Assembly: GCA_016187935.1 (NCBI GenBank)
Contig: JACPIU010000038.1
Location: 62,001-126,000 of the forward strand
Direction: 5' to 3'
DNA length: 64,000 nucleotides
DNA from: Bdellovibrio sp.
GTDB lineage: Bacteria > Bdellovibrionota > Bacteriovoracia > Bacteriovoracales > Bacteriovoracaceae
In this document: one piece after another, positions 8,258 through 17,383 of the stretch
Numbering within the stretch: position 1 is the stretch's first letter
Layout: each line of letters starts with the position of its first letter
Notes under the pieces: generated by a model
What the model was told of the DNA's origin: nothing
Database searches by the model: none
Seen by the model: the letters and a program-made list of their open reading frames with translations, nothing else
Position numbers and translations under genes: made by a program

Positions 8258-10765
8258 TTAAACCTTTCTAACCTTGACAACTGTATCCATCCATCTCTGT
8301 TGTCCGCCAATGGGGTCTGTTGAGTTTGGAATGATCCAGTTCGGGTGCTCCCCGTTATCCTTCCACCACTTGAGCTTAAGATCACTATCACTATCATGCG
8401 CGCCTACTTCAATAGGAGATTTGTTATCTGACGCATATCGACCATAATTCCAGTGTCCGCAGTGGTGGGAGATAGAGATGGCCGAAGGATGCACACTATT
8501 GGTTACCTTCGCCTTAGTCTTTATTTTGCCAATGCGCGAACTCACTTCGATATCATCACCATTTTTGATACCGAGTTTAGCAGCGGTCTTTGGGTTAATC
8601 CAGGCCGGATTGGAATGATAATCCTCACTCAGAAGCTTGCAGTTCTGTGACCTTGACTGCGTGTGACTTCTTACCTTGTACGTCGTGAGTATTAACTCAT
8701 CTCCAGACATTTTCTGATGCTCAGGAATAGGATAATAGGATGGCAAAGGATCCCAGTTTTTCTTCTTGAGTGGCTCAGAATAGATGGCCAACTTTCCAGT
8801 TTCCCGATTTATGACATCGTAAGGAAACCCTTTATAGGCCACACCATCGATCATCTGTCCGACATAGTTTTTCTCATTTGACTCTGGGTTCTTCTCATCA
8901 GGTTTAAAGATTACGCCCGACTTTGCATCCACCTTTGTGCCTTCCAAATCCTTTTCAGAAAGTTTCTTCTCTTGTTGATTGTAGGCCGGCTTCTCATTGG
9001 TATCATACCAGGCACCGTGTTTCAGCATGTAATCAAATCCGCCTGCTTCCTTGACACCTTTCGTGTTCTCGCACATCACACGCACCAGCTCCTCATGGTT
9101 TTTAAATGGCATCTGGATACCCAGCATCGGCGCAATCTCATCCACAAAGTCTGTAATAGGCTTTGCTTCGCCAAGCGGTTTTACCACTGGTTGCCTGATG
9201 AAAAACTCGGCAATCTGATCGCCTGAGGCATGCCCCATGGCATCCCATCTTTCAAGATAAGTTGCGGCAGGCAAGATCATATCTGAAAGCGCGGCGGCTT
9301 CACTGTAAGCCACATCATAAGCAATAAAATGAGGGATCACTGCTTCATCCTTCAAGATGGCAATATTTTCCTTAGCATTTCCAGTAACATAAGGAGGGTT
9401 AAAGCAATAAGTCATATACAGTTCAGGCCTGCCATGCTTGCCTTCCTTGATGACTCCGAGGACATCCTGGCATACACCATGGGTCGGATAGGCCACAGCA
9501 CCCTCATAACCATAACCGATCTTTAGCTTCTTCACGTCCTTAGCAACTTGGGTTTTTTTGAAGTTGTCCTTAAATGGGTCACTCCACTTGGGCCCGACAG
9601 ACTGACAGAAGCCGCCGGGAACATTGATGTAGCCGCAAATGGCATTCAGCATAATCACGGCCCTTTCATTGTTTGCTCCCGCATAATGGGCCACAAGTCC
9701 TCTGTAGGAAATGGCCACACCAGGTTTTGCCTTGGCAAAAGCAATGGCCAACTCAGTGATCTTCTTGGCAGGAACTCCACTTTCATCCTCGGCCCATTTT
9801 GGAGTGTACTTTTTTAAGTGATCAGACAGTTGAGCAACCGTCACATTGGTCCATTTCTTGATGAAATTTTCATCATAGAGTTTCTCACTCATGATGACAT
9901 TGGCCATCGCAAGGATGACGGCCGTATCTGTGCCAGGTTTTACAGGTAGCCACTCGGTGGATTTGGCCGCGGTATTTGATAACCGAACATCAAAGGTATA
10001 GAGCTTAGCTCCTCTGGCAATACCCTCAACAAGTCTCTGGGCCACAGGGATGTGGTTGGTGTGGGTTTCCATGACGTTTGAACCGAAGTTCAAGATCAGA
10101 TTGGTGTTCTTAAAATCCCAGTTTTCATAATGCTTGCCCCAGGTAAGCTCTTGGGCAGTCCATTTGCTCCCTTCGCATATTGAGGTGTGCCCTGGTATTG
10201 TTCCTGTGCCATAGGCCGGCAGAAAATAGCCCTTAACGTAAGCGTCAGTCGAATCCTTCATTCTGCCATAATGGAAACAGAAATTTTCCGGATGTCCTTC
10301 GGCCTTCATTCTCTTTAAATGACCTACGAATTCAGTCTTCGCGTCATCCCATGAAATCCTCTTCCACTTTCCGGCCCCTCTCGCACCTACTCTTTTCACA
10401 GGATAAAGCATTCTGTCCGGATCATAGACTTGTCCCATTCCGGCTTGGCCTCTTGCACACAAGACGCCATTGGTTCTGGGAAGCTTTGGGTTGCCTTCGA
10501 TCTTGACAAGTCTTCCATCCTCCACATAGGCCACGATACCATCCCGTGTCACACATTGCCAGCAGGCGGAAGGAACCGCCGTTCGCTCTTTTCTGGTACT
10601 GGGTGAAATGTCTTTAAACCCCCATTGAAGGGAATCCATATCCCCCATAAGGGCCACCGCACCCGGCTTATTTGTTTTCTTACCGGTGCTACACGCAACG
10701 GCAAGGGCGCTCAAGGCGCCAAGTTTTATAAGAAGATCCCTTCTATTCATTGCTTTAATTGTCAT
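8258..10765 (-). CDS. Tat-exported molybdopterin oxidoreductase, PhsA/PsrA/TtrA-like catalytic subunit
   Basis: This is a DMSO-reductase family enzyme, about 835 residues, probably a periplasmic respiratory reductase for a sulfur, arsenic, selenium or similar oxyanion. A twin-arginine signal MNRRDLLIKLGALSALAVAC is visible; the Cys at its end may be a weak lipobox. The expected N-terminal [4Fe-4S] motif reads C68-x2-C71-x3-D75-x27-C103, so the third Cys is replaced by Asp. C197 in GHTSICEGSK is the likely molybdenum ligand, as in PhsA/PsrA-type enzymes. The C-terminal dinucleotide-binding domain has ISISHHCGHWNYGRYA. The ATG at 10765 lies 11 bases after AGGAGG. The ferredoxin subunit is encoded just upstream. 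No NrfD-type membrane anchor is present, so the quinol link is unknown. The substrate cannot be told from sequence. Confidence 0.85.
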   Translation of the reverse strand: MTIKAMNRRDLLIKLGALSALAVACSTGKKTNKPGAVALMGDMDSLQWGFKDISPSTRKERTAVPSACWQCVTRDGIVAYVEDGRLVKIEGNPKLPRTNGVLCARGQAGMGQVYDPDRMLYPVKRVGARGAGKWKRISWDDAKTEFVGHLKRMKAEGHPENFCFHYGRMKDSTDAYVKGYFLPAYGTGTIPGHTSICEGSKWTAQELTWGKHYENWDFKNTNLILNFGSNVMETHTNHIPVAQRLVEGIARGAKLYTFDVRLSNTAAKSTEWLPVKPGTDTAVILAMANVIMSEKLYDENFIKKWTNVTVAQLSDHLKKYTPKWAEDESGVPAKKITELAIAFAKAKPGVAISYRGLVAHYAGANNERAVIMLNAICGYINVPGGFCQSVGPKWSDPFKDNFKKTQVAKDVKKLKIGYGYEGAVAYPTHGVCQDVLGVIKEGKHGRPELYMTYCFNPPYVTGNAKENIAILKDEAVIPHFIAYDVAYSEAAALSDMILPAATYLERWDAMGHASGDQIAEFFIRQPVVKPLGEAKPITDFVDEIAPMLGIQMPFKNHEELVRVMCENTKGVKEAGGFDYMLKHGAWYDTNEKPAYNQQEKKLSEKDLEGTKVDAKSGVIFKPDEKNPESNEKNYVGQMIDGVAYKGFPYDVINRETGKLAIYSEPLKKKNWDPLPSYYPIPEHQKMSGDELILTTYKVRSHTQSRSQNCKLLSEDYHSNPAWINPKTAAKLGIKNGDDIEVSSRIGKIKTKAKVTNSVHPSAISISHHCGHWNYGRYASDNKSPIEVGAHDSDSDLKLKWWKDNGEHPNWIIPNSTDPIGGQQRWMDTVVKVRKV

Positions 10766-10802
10766 ATATTTCAATGCCTCCTATCTCTTAATTTAAGATT
10801 GG

Positions 10803-11627
10803 TTAAGATTCTTTGGCGTAAGGCCCTTCAAGCCAAACCTGTCTTTGATATTCAGTGTTGGCTTCTTTCCTTATGTCCTCACCGTTTTTCCAGGCAGAAT
10901 TAATTTCCTTCGCCTTGGCCCCGATATAATAAACCTGAGGTTGCGTACTCTTCTCGGGAAGCAGAACCTCACCCTTGTGCTTCTTCAGAAGCTGTGAGAT
11001 TTCGCTGTTAGGATCATTCAAATTACCAACAATTCTGGCCCTGGCCTGACAAGTATTCACACATGATGGCACAACACCTGCCTCAAGTCTGTGTTCGCAC
11101 AATGTGCATTTGTCTGCAGGGTTGGCCGAATCATTGCCTCCGGCCTTTCTGCCTGGGTCAAAAGATCTAACGCTGTAAGGACAGTTGCGAATACACTCAC
11201 CGCAACCGATACATCTATCTTGGTCCACCAGCACCACACCATCAGGTCTTTTGTATGTGGCCGCCTTTTTATATTTAACACCTTTAAAATCAGCATCAAT
11301 CTCATCTACCGGGCATACAGGAGTACACGCCGGGTTCTCACAGTGATTGCATAGCCATGGAAGTATATCCCTCTGTGAGTTAGGAAATGTACCGTGATCA
11401 TTGTACACAACCTGTGATCTGAAAACACCCAATCTGGTATCGAATTCAGTCTTGCAAGCGATAGCGCATGCTTTGCACCCTATGCACCTGTCAAGATCGA
11501 TAACCATTCCCCATCTTTCACCTTTTTTTGCGCCAGCATCTTCTGCAGCAGAAAGAATTCCTGCTGATGCCATCGCTGCACCTGTTACAACCGCCCCTTT
11601 CAGGAAATCCCTTCTTTCGATTCCCAT
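10803..11627 (-). CDS. Tat-exported four-cluster ferredoxin subunit of the molybdoenzyme
   Basis: This should be the electron-transfer subunit that passes electrons to the catalytic subunit. The Tat signal is ERRDFLKGAVVTGAAMASAG. Four ferredoxin-type cysteine sets follow: CIGCKACAIAC (from C48), CNHCENPACTPVC, CIGCGECIRNC and a CTLCEHRLEAG region ending CVNTC, as in TtrB, PhsB and DmsB proteins. Having its own Tat signal is a TtrB-like trait; many DmsB-type subunits ride along with the catalytic subunit. The 274 residues are slightly longer than most. It is the first gene of the reductase unit, with the porin gene upstream on the same strand. Confidence 0.88.
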   Translation of the reverse strand: MGIERRDFLKGAVVTGAAMASAGILSAAEDAGAKKGERWGMVIDLDRCIGCKACAIACKTEFDTRLGVFRSQVVYNDHGTFPNSQRDILPWLCNHCENPACTPVCPVDEIDADFKGVKYKKAATYKRPDGVVLVDQDRCIGCGECIRNCPYSVRSFDPGRKAGGNDSANPADKCTLCEHRLEAGVVPSCVNTCQARARIVGNLNDPNSEISQLLKKHKGEVLLPEKSTQPQVYYIGAKAKEINSAWKNGEDIRKEANTEYQRQVWLEGPYAKES

Positions 11628-11748
11628 ACCTTCCTCCCCATTAATAAATTATTCTGTCACTTTCAAAGTCTTAACGATCCCCAAAAAAAAAGACTGCACC
11701 AAAAGTCTTCTTAAAATCAATGTATCAAATAAAACATCACAAACAACC

Positions 11749-11781
11749 ACAGTGCAGAATGCACGCGGCATCCTGCACTGT
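11749..11781 (-). terminator. Long stem-loop between porin and reductase genes
   Basis: Arms of 14 bases (ACAGTGCAGAATGC and its partner, one mismatch) enclose a five-base loop, just behind the porin stop. The minus strand after it is T-rich (GGTTGTTTGTGATGTTTT) without a clean U-tract. It may be a terminator, or a partial terminator or processing stem if porin and reductase are co-transcribed. Confidence 0.6.
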
Positions 11782-11792
11782 TAAGTTAAAGT

Positions 11793-12851
11793 TTAAAACT
11801 TATAGGAGAATGTAATTCTCGCTATTTCATCGGCCTTAGGTTTTGTCGTCGTCACAGTTGATTTCTGAGTACTGTATCCAACGCGCTCGTAGTTAGGAAT
11901 GATATGGAAGTTGTCACTGTCTTTATAGTCAGCTCCCAGAATCATCAAATTATACTTTTTGGCGTTAGAGCTACTGGTTACATAATACAGGTTAGCGGTA
12001 CCAACAGAGGCATCCGTTTTGGCCTCAATCATGTCGTAGCGTGCGAATGCTGACCATGAATCGGTCAACTCTTTAGCAACGTGCGCGGAAGTAAGAGTTC
12101 TTTTGACATCAGCAGTGGCCGTACCACCACTCTGGGTACCCAACTTGTAAGTGGCATACTGAGCACCGACGCGTAGACCGCTCATCTTATAACCAACAAA
12201 GAGTTGATTGACAGTGGCGTCAGTTAAGCCTTTAAATGATTCCTTTTTGTCATAGTACACTTCCACCAAAAGATCTTTAATCGGTGCGACACCCAGAGAA
12301 ACATAGTAGAGCTTATATTTGTCGGTTTCCTGCTGGCTCTTTGAACCGTTTCCATAAAGGACATGGTACATCAACATTTTTTCCATGAAGGAGCCTTTTA
12401 CAGCAACTCCACCGTCAGTGGAACCAACCCATCCCAATAAATCAAGAGGTGTTTTTTCGACATCACGATACCCCCAGCTTGATTCCGCTGCCGATAATGA
12501 AGGCGTTCCCACAATACCAATGGAAGCGGCGTGATCTCCAAATTTCCTAGTGACATTGGCCTGCTTCACAAAAGGAGTCATGTTAGCTCCCGTTGCTGGG
12601 CCTGTTCCTGTCCATGATGCCTGATTGGCTTCTAGCTGAACTTTAGCGCTGTGATCTTCATCTAAGGCACTGTCTAAATTCATGTAAATTCGACGGAACG
12701 ATAAACCATGTTGTCCATTGCTGGTGGCCGTATCAGTGTGCTTGACCCAATAATAATCACCGAAGAACAACGTCGATACTTTCATCTCTGCTGCAAACGC
12801 CGCCAGAGAACCTAAGGCGAATAAGGCCAAAATTAACATCTTCTTAACCAT
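11793..12851 (-). CDS. Outer-membrane porin, copy 1
   Basis: The 352-residue protein has a clear signal peptide (MVKKMLILALFALGSLAAFAA) and then alternating hydrophobic/polar strands typical of a beta-barrel, ending in ARITFSYKF with the terminal Phe used for outer-membrane assembly. I recognise it as a Gram-negative general porin type but not as a named family member. It is closely similar along its length to the protein encoded at 20174-21220, starting with the shared mature end AEMKVSTLFFGDYYW. An AGGAGG ribosome site is present. The upstream FNR-type box and the reductase genes downstream suggest it admits the substrate of the reductase under low oxygen; that is inference. Confidence 0.8.
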   Translation of the reverse strand: MVKKMLILALFALGSLAAFAAEMKVSTLFFGDYYWVKHTDTATSNGQHGLSFRRIYMNLDSALDEDHSAKVQLEANQASWTGTGPATGANMTPFVKQANVTRKFGDHAASIGIVGTPSLSAAESSWGYRDVEKTPLDLLGWVGSTDGGVAVKGSFMEKMLMYHVLYGNGSKSQQETDKYKLYYVSLGVAPIKDLLVEVYYDKKESFKGLTDATVNQLFVGYKMSGLRVGAQYATYKLGTQSGGTATADVKRTLTSAHVAKELTDSWSAFARYDMIEAKTDASVGTANLYYVTSSSNAKKYNLMILGADYKDSDNFHIIPNYERVGYSTQKSTVTTTKPKADEIARITFSYKF

Positions 12852-13256
12852 ACGAATTTCCTCCTAGTTGTTATCGATCAATCGTTACTATAAAAAAATA
12901 ATTTTATAATTATTGTTTTTTTCCACTTAATCTAATTGATTGATATCAAGTATACAGATAGATAATTATCGTTTGCAATTGTCTCGCGCTGATTTTTGCT
13001 TGATAAGCGACATGATATTTAGCAGGTTACGATTTTTGAAAAAATAAAAAAAAATACACTTTGGAAAAAATATTTTCCGCTGAACTCCAATCGTACACGC
13101 GCTCTGCGAACTTAACGTTGACCAGAAAATTTAAGAATGTTTTTGTAGTTCAGTTGGATACTGTGACAATTGCGCAACATCCATGTTACAACTGCGTGAC
13201 ATCTGCGCGCCCTTCCCCGATTCGTTTAAAAGGAAATTGTCCGAAAGCAGGCACAC
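12852..13256. other. AT-rich intergenic region upstream of porin copy 1
   Basis: No supported gene. It contains the porin ribosome site, a candidate -10 element near 12908-12913, the FNR-type box and about 200 bases of featureless AT-rich sequence between the box and the end of the gene at 13257. Short plus-strand frames here lack ribosome sites and look random. Confidence 0.5.
12936..12949. promoter_or_regulatory. FNR/CRP-type box TTGAT-N4-ATCAA upstream of porin
   Basis: The 14 bases TTGATTGATATCAA match the FNR consensus TTGATNNNNATCAA exactly. Placed at -41.5, it puts the start of transcription near 12901 with an A/T-rich -10 (TAATTAT on the minus strand) correctly spaced, as in class II FNR-activated promoters. 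The start codon is about 50 bases further on. Confidence 0.65.
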
Positions 13257-15068
13257 TCAACGAAAGTATCGACCTCTGACAACTCCCCTCACCATAATAT
13301 TGGGTTCGGTGGCAATCTCAATCATCGATCGATGCAAAAAACGGCCTCGACTTCCCCTCTTCAGATATCCAAGCATTCGCTTGGCCTTATTCAGAAGTGT
13401 CTTAGGGTTACGAATGCGTTTGATCCATTTTTCCATTTTTTGGGCCCGCTTTAAGAGACGCTTTCGCTCTCGGGTTTCGGAATTATTCGCCCCGCGCTCA
13501 AGATAACTTTGGCGAGAGTCAGACGAATTCCAAACCATCGGATCGGGTAGTCCGGAAGCACGAGCAAGAGAAATCCACAGATTCTTCTGATCCATGGTCA
13601 ATACCTTTCTTACCGAATCCACCGGAAATTTAACATCCAGATGGATTCGCACATCACCATAATCTTTCTTTTTGGCGACTAAAAGAGGGATCGACAGATG
13701 GGTTCCCATTTCCTGCACTTCTTCCATTATATTTTGCAGCTCTTTTCCTTTGGTTTTACTGTCACCATATTGATAGGTAAAATCGATTAAAAAAGACGGT
13801 ACTTTTTCATCTTCCGTATCCTCAGTCAAAGGAACCAGTACGGCAAATCTGCGGGAAATTGTCTCATCTCCCGAAAAGCCTCCCCAATCCCAAATATTCT
13901 CAACACCAATTTCGGCATATTCAAATTTTCTTCCGTCAGACGTGGTGGTGTTATAGCGAGAGCTGAGAAAGATATTTCTAAATCCGGCGCGAAAGAGCAA
14001 AAGATCAATCGCACCATTCACTTCGAGAGAATTTTCATGCCCCACTTTGACCATCTCTCTTGAGACACTTTTTTGCCCCAAATCGGCCAAATCCTCTGCC
14101 AGGGTGAAATCGCGATGATGAATAAGTTTGAGATAGGCCCGAAGTCCATTGGCATCAGTAAGATCAAATTTATAGATAACACTTTTGTACTGGTTACGGT
14201 TTGCCTTGATATTAAACTTAATAGGGTTATAACCATTTCTTGAATTGATCCCAATGGAAATGGGAACATCGGCCAAATCTTCAAAGAGAATTCCCATGGA
14301 AAGTCCGATCCCCCCCCCTACATCACTGGCATTTTCAACCGCCACCATGGCAAAATTTTCGCCTTCACGCGAGACTGAAAATTTGAGACTTCGTTGTACA
14401 TAGAGTTTGGCCTTAGGCCCGATATCAAAATCCAGAGGAGTTTCCACGCCAAGAAGTTTCAAAATGCCAAGACCGGCACGAACATAAAACCCACCGGTGG
14501 TTTTGGTGGTGATAATTTCGCCATCATTTAATTGCTGAAAAAGGCCATAAGTCAGTGGCATTTTAGTAAATTTGAAAATAGGCGCCAAGAGAGCATCTTT
14601 GTATTCGGCGACATGGCGAATATTAACAAAATTCTTATGTGTAATCGGGCCGGCGGAAATGTAAGGCACCCAATAGTGCAGGAGCAAATTACCCGCCAAC
14701 ACCGCCCCTTGCAGAACGATATCTTGCCCGATATCGACGGTGTCAACCACCAACCAGCCTTTATCTTTGTCAGGAACAATACTGCGGGTGACAACCGGCC
14801 CGAGCATGCCCTTTTGGTAGATAACGCCTGAAATTTTGAGACGATCTTGCTCTTTCACCCATTCTTCATTGGTCTGCCAACTAAGATACTTCTCCCATTT
14901 GGAGACAATTCTTTTATCCAGGTCGGCCAGCATGGCCTCCTGATCCCAATTTAAGGCGGCAATTTCTTCTCTCTCCACTTCTTCTAAATATGGATCGACA
15001 ACAACCTGCGCTTGGATGCTGAGGGAGAAAAATAGGCAAAATGTGAAGATTAAATTTCTCAATATCAT
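13257..15068 (-). CDS. Large secreted protein of unknown family, partner of an Omp85 protein
   Basis: I do not recognise the family. The 603-residue product has a signal peptide (MILRNLIFTFCLFFSLSIQAQ). It then has an acidic, Trp-containing stretch, and long alternating segments such as GGFYVRAGLGILKLLG and GGIGLSMGILFE that read like beta-strands. The C-terminal 110 residues are strongly basic (many RKRLLKRAQK-type runs), which is odd for an exported protein. It overlaps the Omp85 gene by four bases and is the last gene of a three-gene unit, so it is likely an outer-membrane or periplasmic partner of that protein. Confidence 0.7.
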   Translation of the reverse strand: MILRNLIFTFCLFFSLSIQAQVVVDPYLEEVEREEIAALNWDQEAMLADLDKRIVSKWEKYLSWQTNEEWVKEQDRLKISGVIYQKGMLGPVVTRSIVPDKDKGWLVVDTVDIGQDIVLQGAVLAGNLLLHYWVPYISAGPITHKNFVNIRHVAEYKDALLAPIFKFTKMPLTYGLFQQLNDGEIITTKTTGGFYVRAGLGILKLLGVETPLDFDIGPKAKLYVQRSLKFSVSREGENFAMVAVENASDVGGGIGLSMGILFEDLADVPISIGINSRNGYNPIKFNIKANRNQYKSVIYKFDLTDANGLRAYLKLIHHRDFTLAEDLADLGQKSVSREMVKVGHENSLEVNGAIDLLLFRAGFRNIFLSSRYNTTTSDGRKFEYAEIGVENIWDWGGFSGDETISRRFAVLVPLTEDTEDEKVPSFLIDFTYQYGDSKTKGKELQNIMEEVQEMGTHLSIPLLVAKKKDYGDVRIHLDVKFPVDSVRKVLTMDQKNLWISLARASGLPDPMVWNSSDSRQSYLERGANNSETRERKRLLKRAQKMEKWIKRIRNPKTLLNKAKRMLGYLKRGSRGRFLHRSMIEIATEPNIMVRGVVRGRYFR

Positions 15069-17383
15069 AAGTCATACGCCGGGTTATAGTCACCAATCAT
15101 AAAGTAAAATGGCTTCAGATCATCTCCTGGTTGTGACAAGAGCGGAAAGGCCACCCCCGCCTCAATATTGTTTCTCAAGAAAGTATTTTTTAAATTGGCG
15201 CGCAAACCAAAACCGGCGGCGACTCGCACATCAGACAAATCGGCCAAGGTATTTCCAACTGTCGCGGCCTCAACGAAGGCCACCCCTTTTAAATTATTTT
15301 TCCAGATGGGGAAAGAATAATAGAGCCCCCCACTTATGGATAAATTTCCACCGACTAAGCCGCTGGAACTGGAAGCGGGTGCAATACTCTGGCTTCCAAA
15401 TCCCCGAATAGTCCCCATGCCACCGTTGAAGAACTTTTCATAGAAGGGAGCATTTTCCGAGGCATAGCCAAGAGTAATTCGACCGGTCAGCACATGGTGC
15501 GAGCCACCGTTAGTCGTCCCAAGATTCACATTCCCAATAATTTCGGCGTAACTTCGTAAATACACTCCTTGATCAGCGTAACTTGGCATCAGCACCAGAC
15601 GAAGTCTGAATCCACTATAGACATCTCCCGATTCATCAAGTTTTTCGGCCTTATATACCAAGGTACTGACCATTCCCACAATCACATCATTACCGGCGGC
15701 ATCCACCACCTCACTGGCAATGGCGGCGGCGACATCACGAATATTAACAAATTCGATTCTGGTTCCCAATCCTAACTTCAAATTATCCGTGATCATCTTA
15801 CCAATCATCAACTGAGAACCGATCATTCGTCGCGAGTAACCATCGTAATCGCGATCGTCGTAGTGTACGTCTGTGGACATTTGGAAATTTGTTCCGAACA
15901 AATGCGGATCGTTGTACATGACAGAGAGACGAAGCATTTCCTCTGATTTCGTCCCCATAATGGACATGGCCTTTCCGGTATTAAACAAGTTGGGATTATT
16001 ATATGCGACTTCCCCGCCAAAGCCCACGGCGCTATAGCCGCCACCAAATTCGATATAATGGTTAGAAGCCTCGGTCACTTCAATGATAACGGCACCTGTG
16101 GTGTCGGTTTTGGGTTGATAATCCACTCTTACATCATCATAGTAACCCGTTTTCTGCATGGCCGATAAGGTCTTTCTAATTTCCTTGACGTTAACAATTT
16201 GTCCGGGAACAAAAGTGACATCGCGGAGAATGATACTTTCCTTCATTTCCATGTTGCCCACAATTTTGATTTCATCAATAATGTGCTTTTTGCCTTCATC
16301 GATTTTGATCGTCACCACACCATCTTTACTTTGATAGTCCATGAGGACTCTCGCCATGGCATAACCCCTCTCGCCATAGAACTCACGCACTTTTTGCAGC
16401 TCTTGGCGCAAGATCTTGCCACTATAGAAAGTACCGAGTTTGTATTTAACCAGCGCTCGGATGGTTTCTAGCTTGAAATCTTTTGGGCCCTCAACTTTCA
16501 TCTGATGAACTTTAAATTGCTCACCCTCATCAATTTTCAAAGTGAGAACAGCATTGGCCCCCTTCTTTTTATTCTTATGATCTGTGAGTGCGAACTCAGA
16601 TTCAATTTTAACATTGGCAAAACCCTTATCATGATACGCTTCCACCAATAGTTTGATGTCTTCTTTAAGTTGATTAATATCAAAAATTCTTCTCTTAAAG
16701 TCCAGAAGATACCAAAGATTCTTCCGAACCTTCATCATCTTAAGTAAGGCCAATTTTTTGAAATTTTTGTTGCCATTGAAAATCACATCATGCACGAAGG
16801 CCTGACGTGACTTAGGGATAACGTTAAAAATAACGTTGACGGTTTTTTCCGCTTCATCGGCAATATTGATCTGCTGGGTAACTTCAACGTTAGGGTATCC
16901 CATCTTGATATACTCATCTTTCAGCATTTGTTTATCGCTGTTGAGGTTGGTTCCTCGAAGTAAATTACCCTTGATGGTACGGAGTTTTTCGGTGAGTTTG
17001 TTATTCTCAACCGCTCCATCATGAATGATGATCCGGACTGACTCCACCTTTCTCTTGCGCTGAAATTCAAAGACTAAGGTGACGGATTTATCATCTTTAC
17101 CCGGGTCTACCCTAACCGTAACGTCCTCGTATTCGGGAAATCTTTTCATCAGCTCATTGGAGTCTTCCATCAATTTTTCGGCGTTCAGTTCTTTGCCCGC
17201 TTGATGCGCAATGATGAGCGGCATGGTAGGATTCACTAGACGAGTACCTTCATCATCTTCAAAGAAGATGGATTCCACCATGATCTTTTCCTCTGGTGTG
17301 GTATTTGGATCATCCGCCACAACATGAGTGGATAAAGTGATTAACATTGCAATTTGCAAAAAATAGAAAGATAGTATTTTCAT
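15065..17383 (-). CDS. Omp85/BamA-like outer-membrane assembly protein with POTRA repeats
   Basis: The 772-residue protein has a signal peptide, an N-terminal half made of about five POTRA-like repeats, and a C-terminal 16-strand-type barrel. The barrel contains GGMGTIRGFGSQ, the conserved R-G-F motif of the L6 lid loop in Omp85 proteins. The repeats show phrases such as VHDVIFNGNKNFKKLALLKM and KIVGNMEMKESIILRDV. It could be the main BamA, a TamA, or a specialised exporter. The operon partners are unlike a standard bamA context (no skp, lpxD or fabZ), so a dedicated role is plausible. It does not end in the usual Phe. Confidence 0.85.
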   Translation of the reverse strand: MKILSFYFLQIAMLITLSTHVVADDPNTTPEEKIMVESIFFEDDEGTRLVNPTMPLIIAHQAGKELNAEKLMEDSNELMKRFPEYEDVTVRVDPGKDDKSVTLVFEFQRKRKVESVRIIIHDGAVENNKLTEKLRTIKGNLLRGTNLNSDKQMLKDEYIKMGYPNVEVTQQINIADEAEKTVNVIFNVIPKSRQAFVHDVIFNGNKNFKKLALLKMMKVRKNLWYLLDFKRRIFDINQLKEDIKLLVEAYHDKGFANVKIESEFALTDHKNKKKGANAVLTLKIDEGEQFKVHQMKVEGPKDFKLETIRALVKYKLGTFYSGKILRQELQKVREFYGERGYAMARVLMDYQSKDGVVTIKIDEGKKHIIDEIKIVGNMEMKESIILRDVTFVPGQIVNVKEIRKTLSAMQKTGYYDDVRVDYQPKTDTTGAVIIEVTEASNHYIEFGGGYSAVGFGGEVAYNNPNLFNTGKAMSIMGTKSEEMLRLSVMYNDPHLFGTNFQMSTDVHYDDRDYDGYSRRMIGSQLMIGKMITDNLKLGLGTRIEFVNIRDVAAAIASEVVDAAGNDVIVGMVSTLVYKAEKLDESGDVYSGFRLRLVLMPSYADQGVYLRSYAEIIGNVNLGTTNGGSHHVLTGRITLGYASENAPFYEKFFNGGMGTIRGFGSQSIAPASSSSGLVGGNLSISGGLYYSFPIWKNNLKGVAFVEAATVGNTLADLSDVRVAAGFGLRANLKNTFLRNNIEAGVAFPLLSQPGDDLKPFYFMIGDYNPAYDL

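Noticed and set aside
11719-11731. Second FNR-like half-site upstream of the ferredoxin subunit
   Set aside because: Only one half resembles TTGAT or ATCAA; the symmetric partner is missing.
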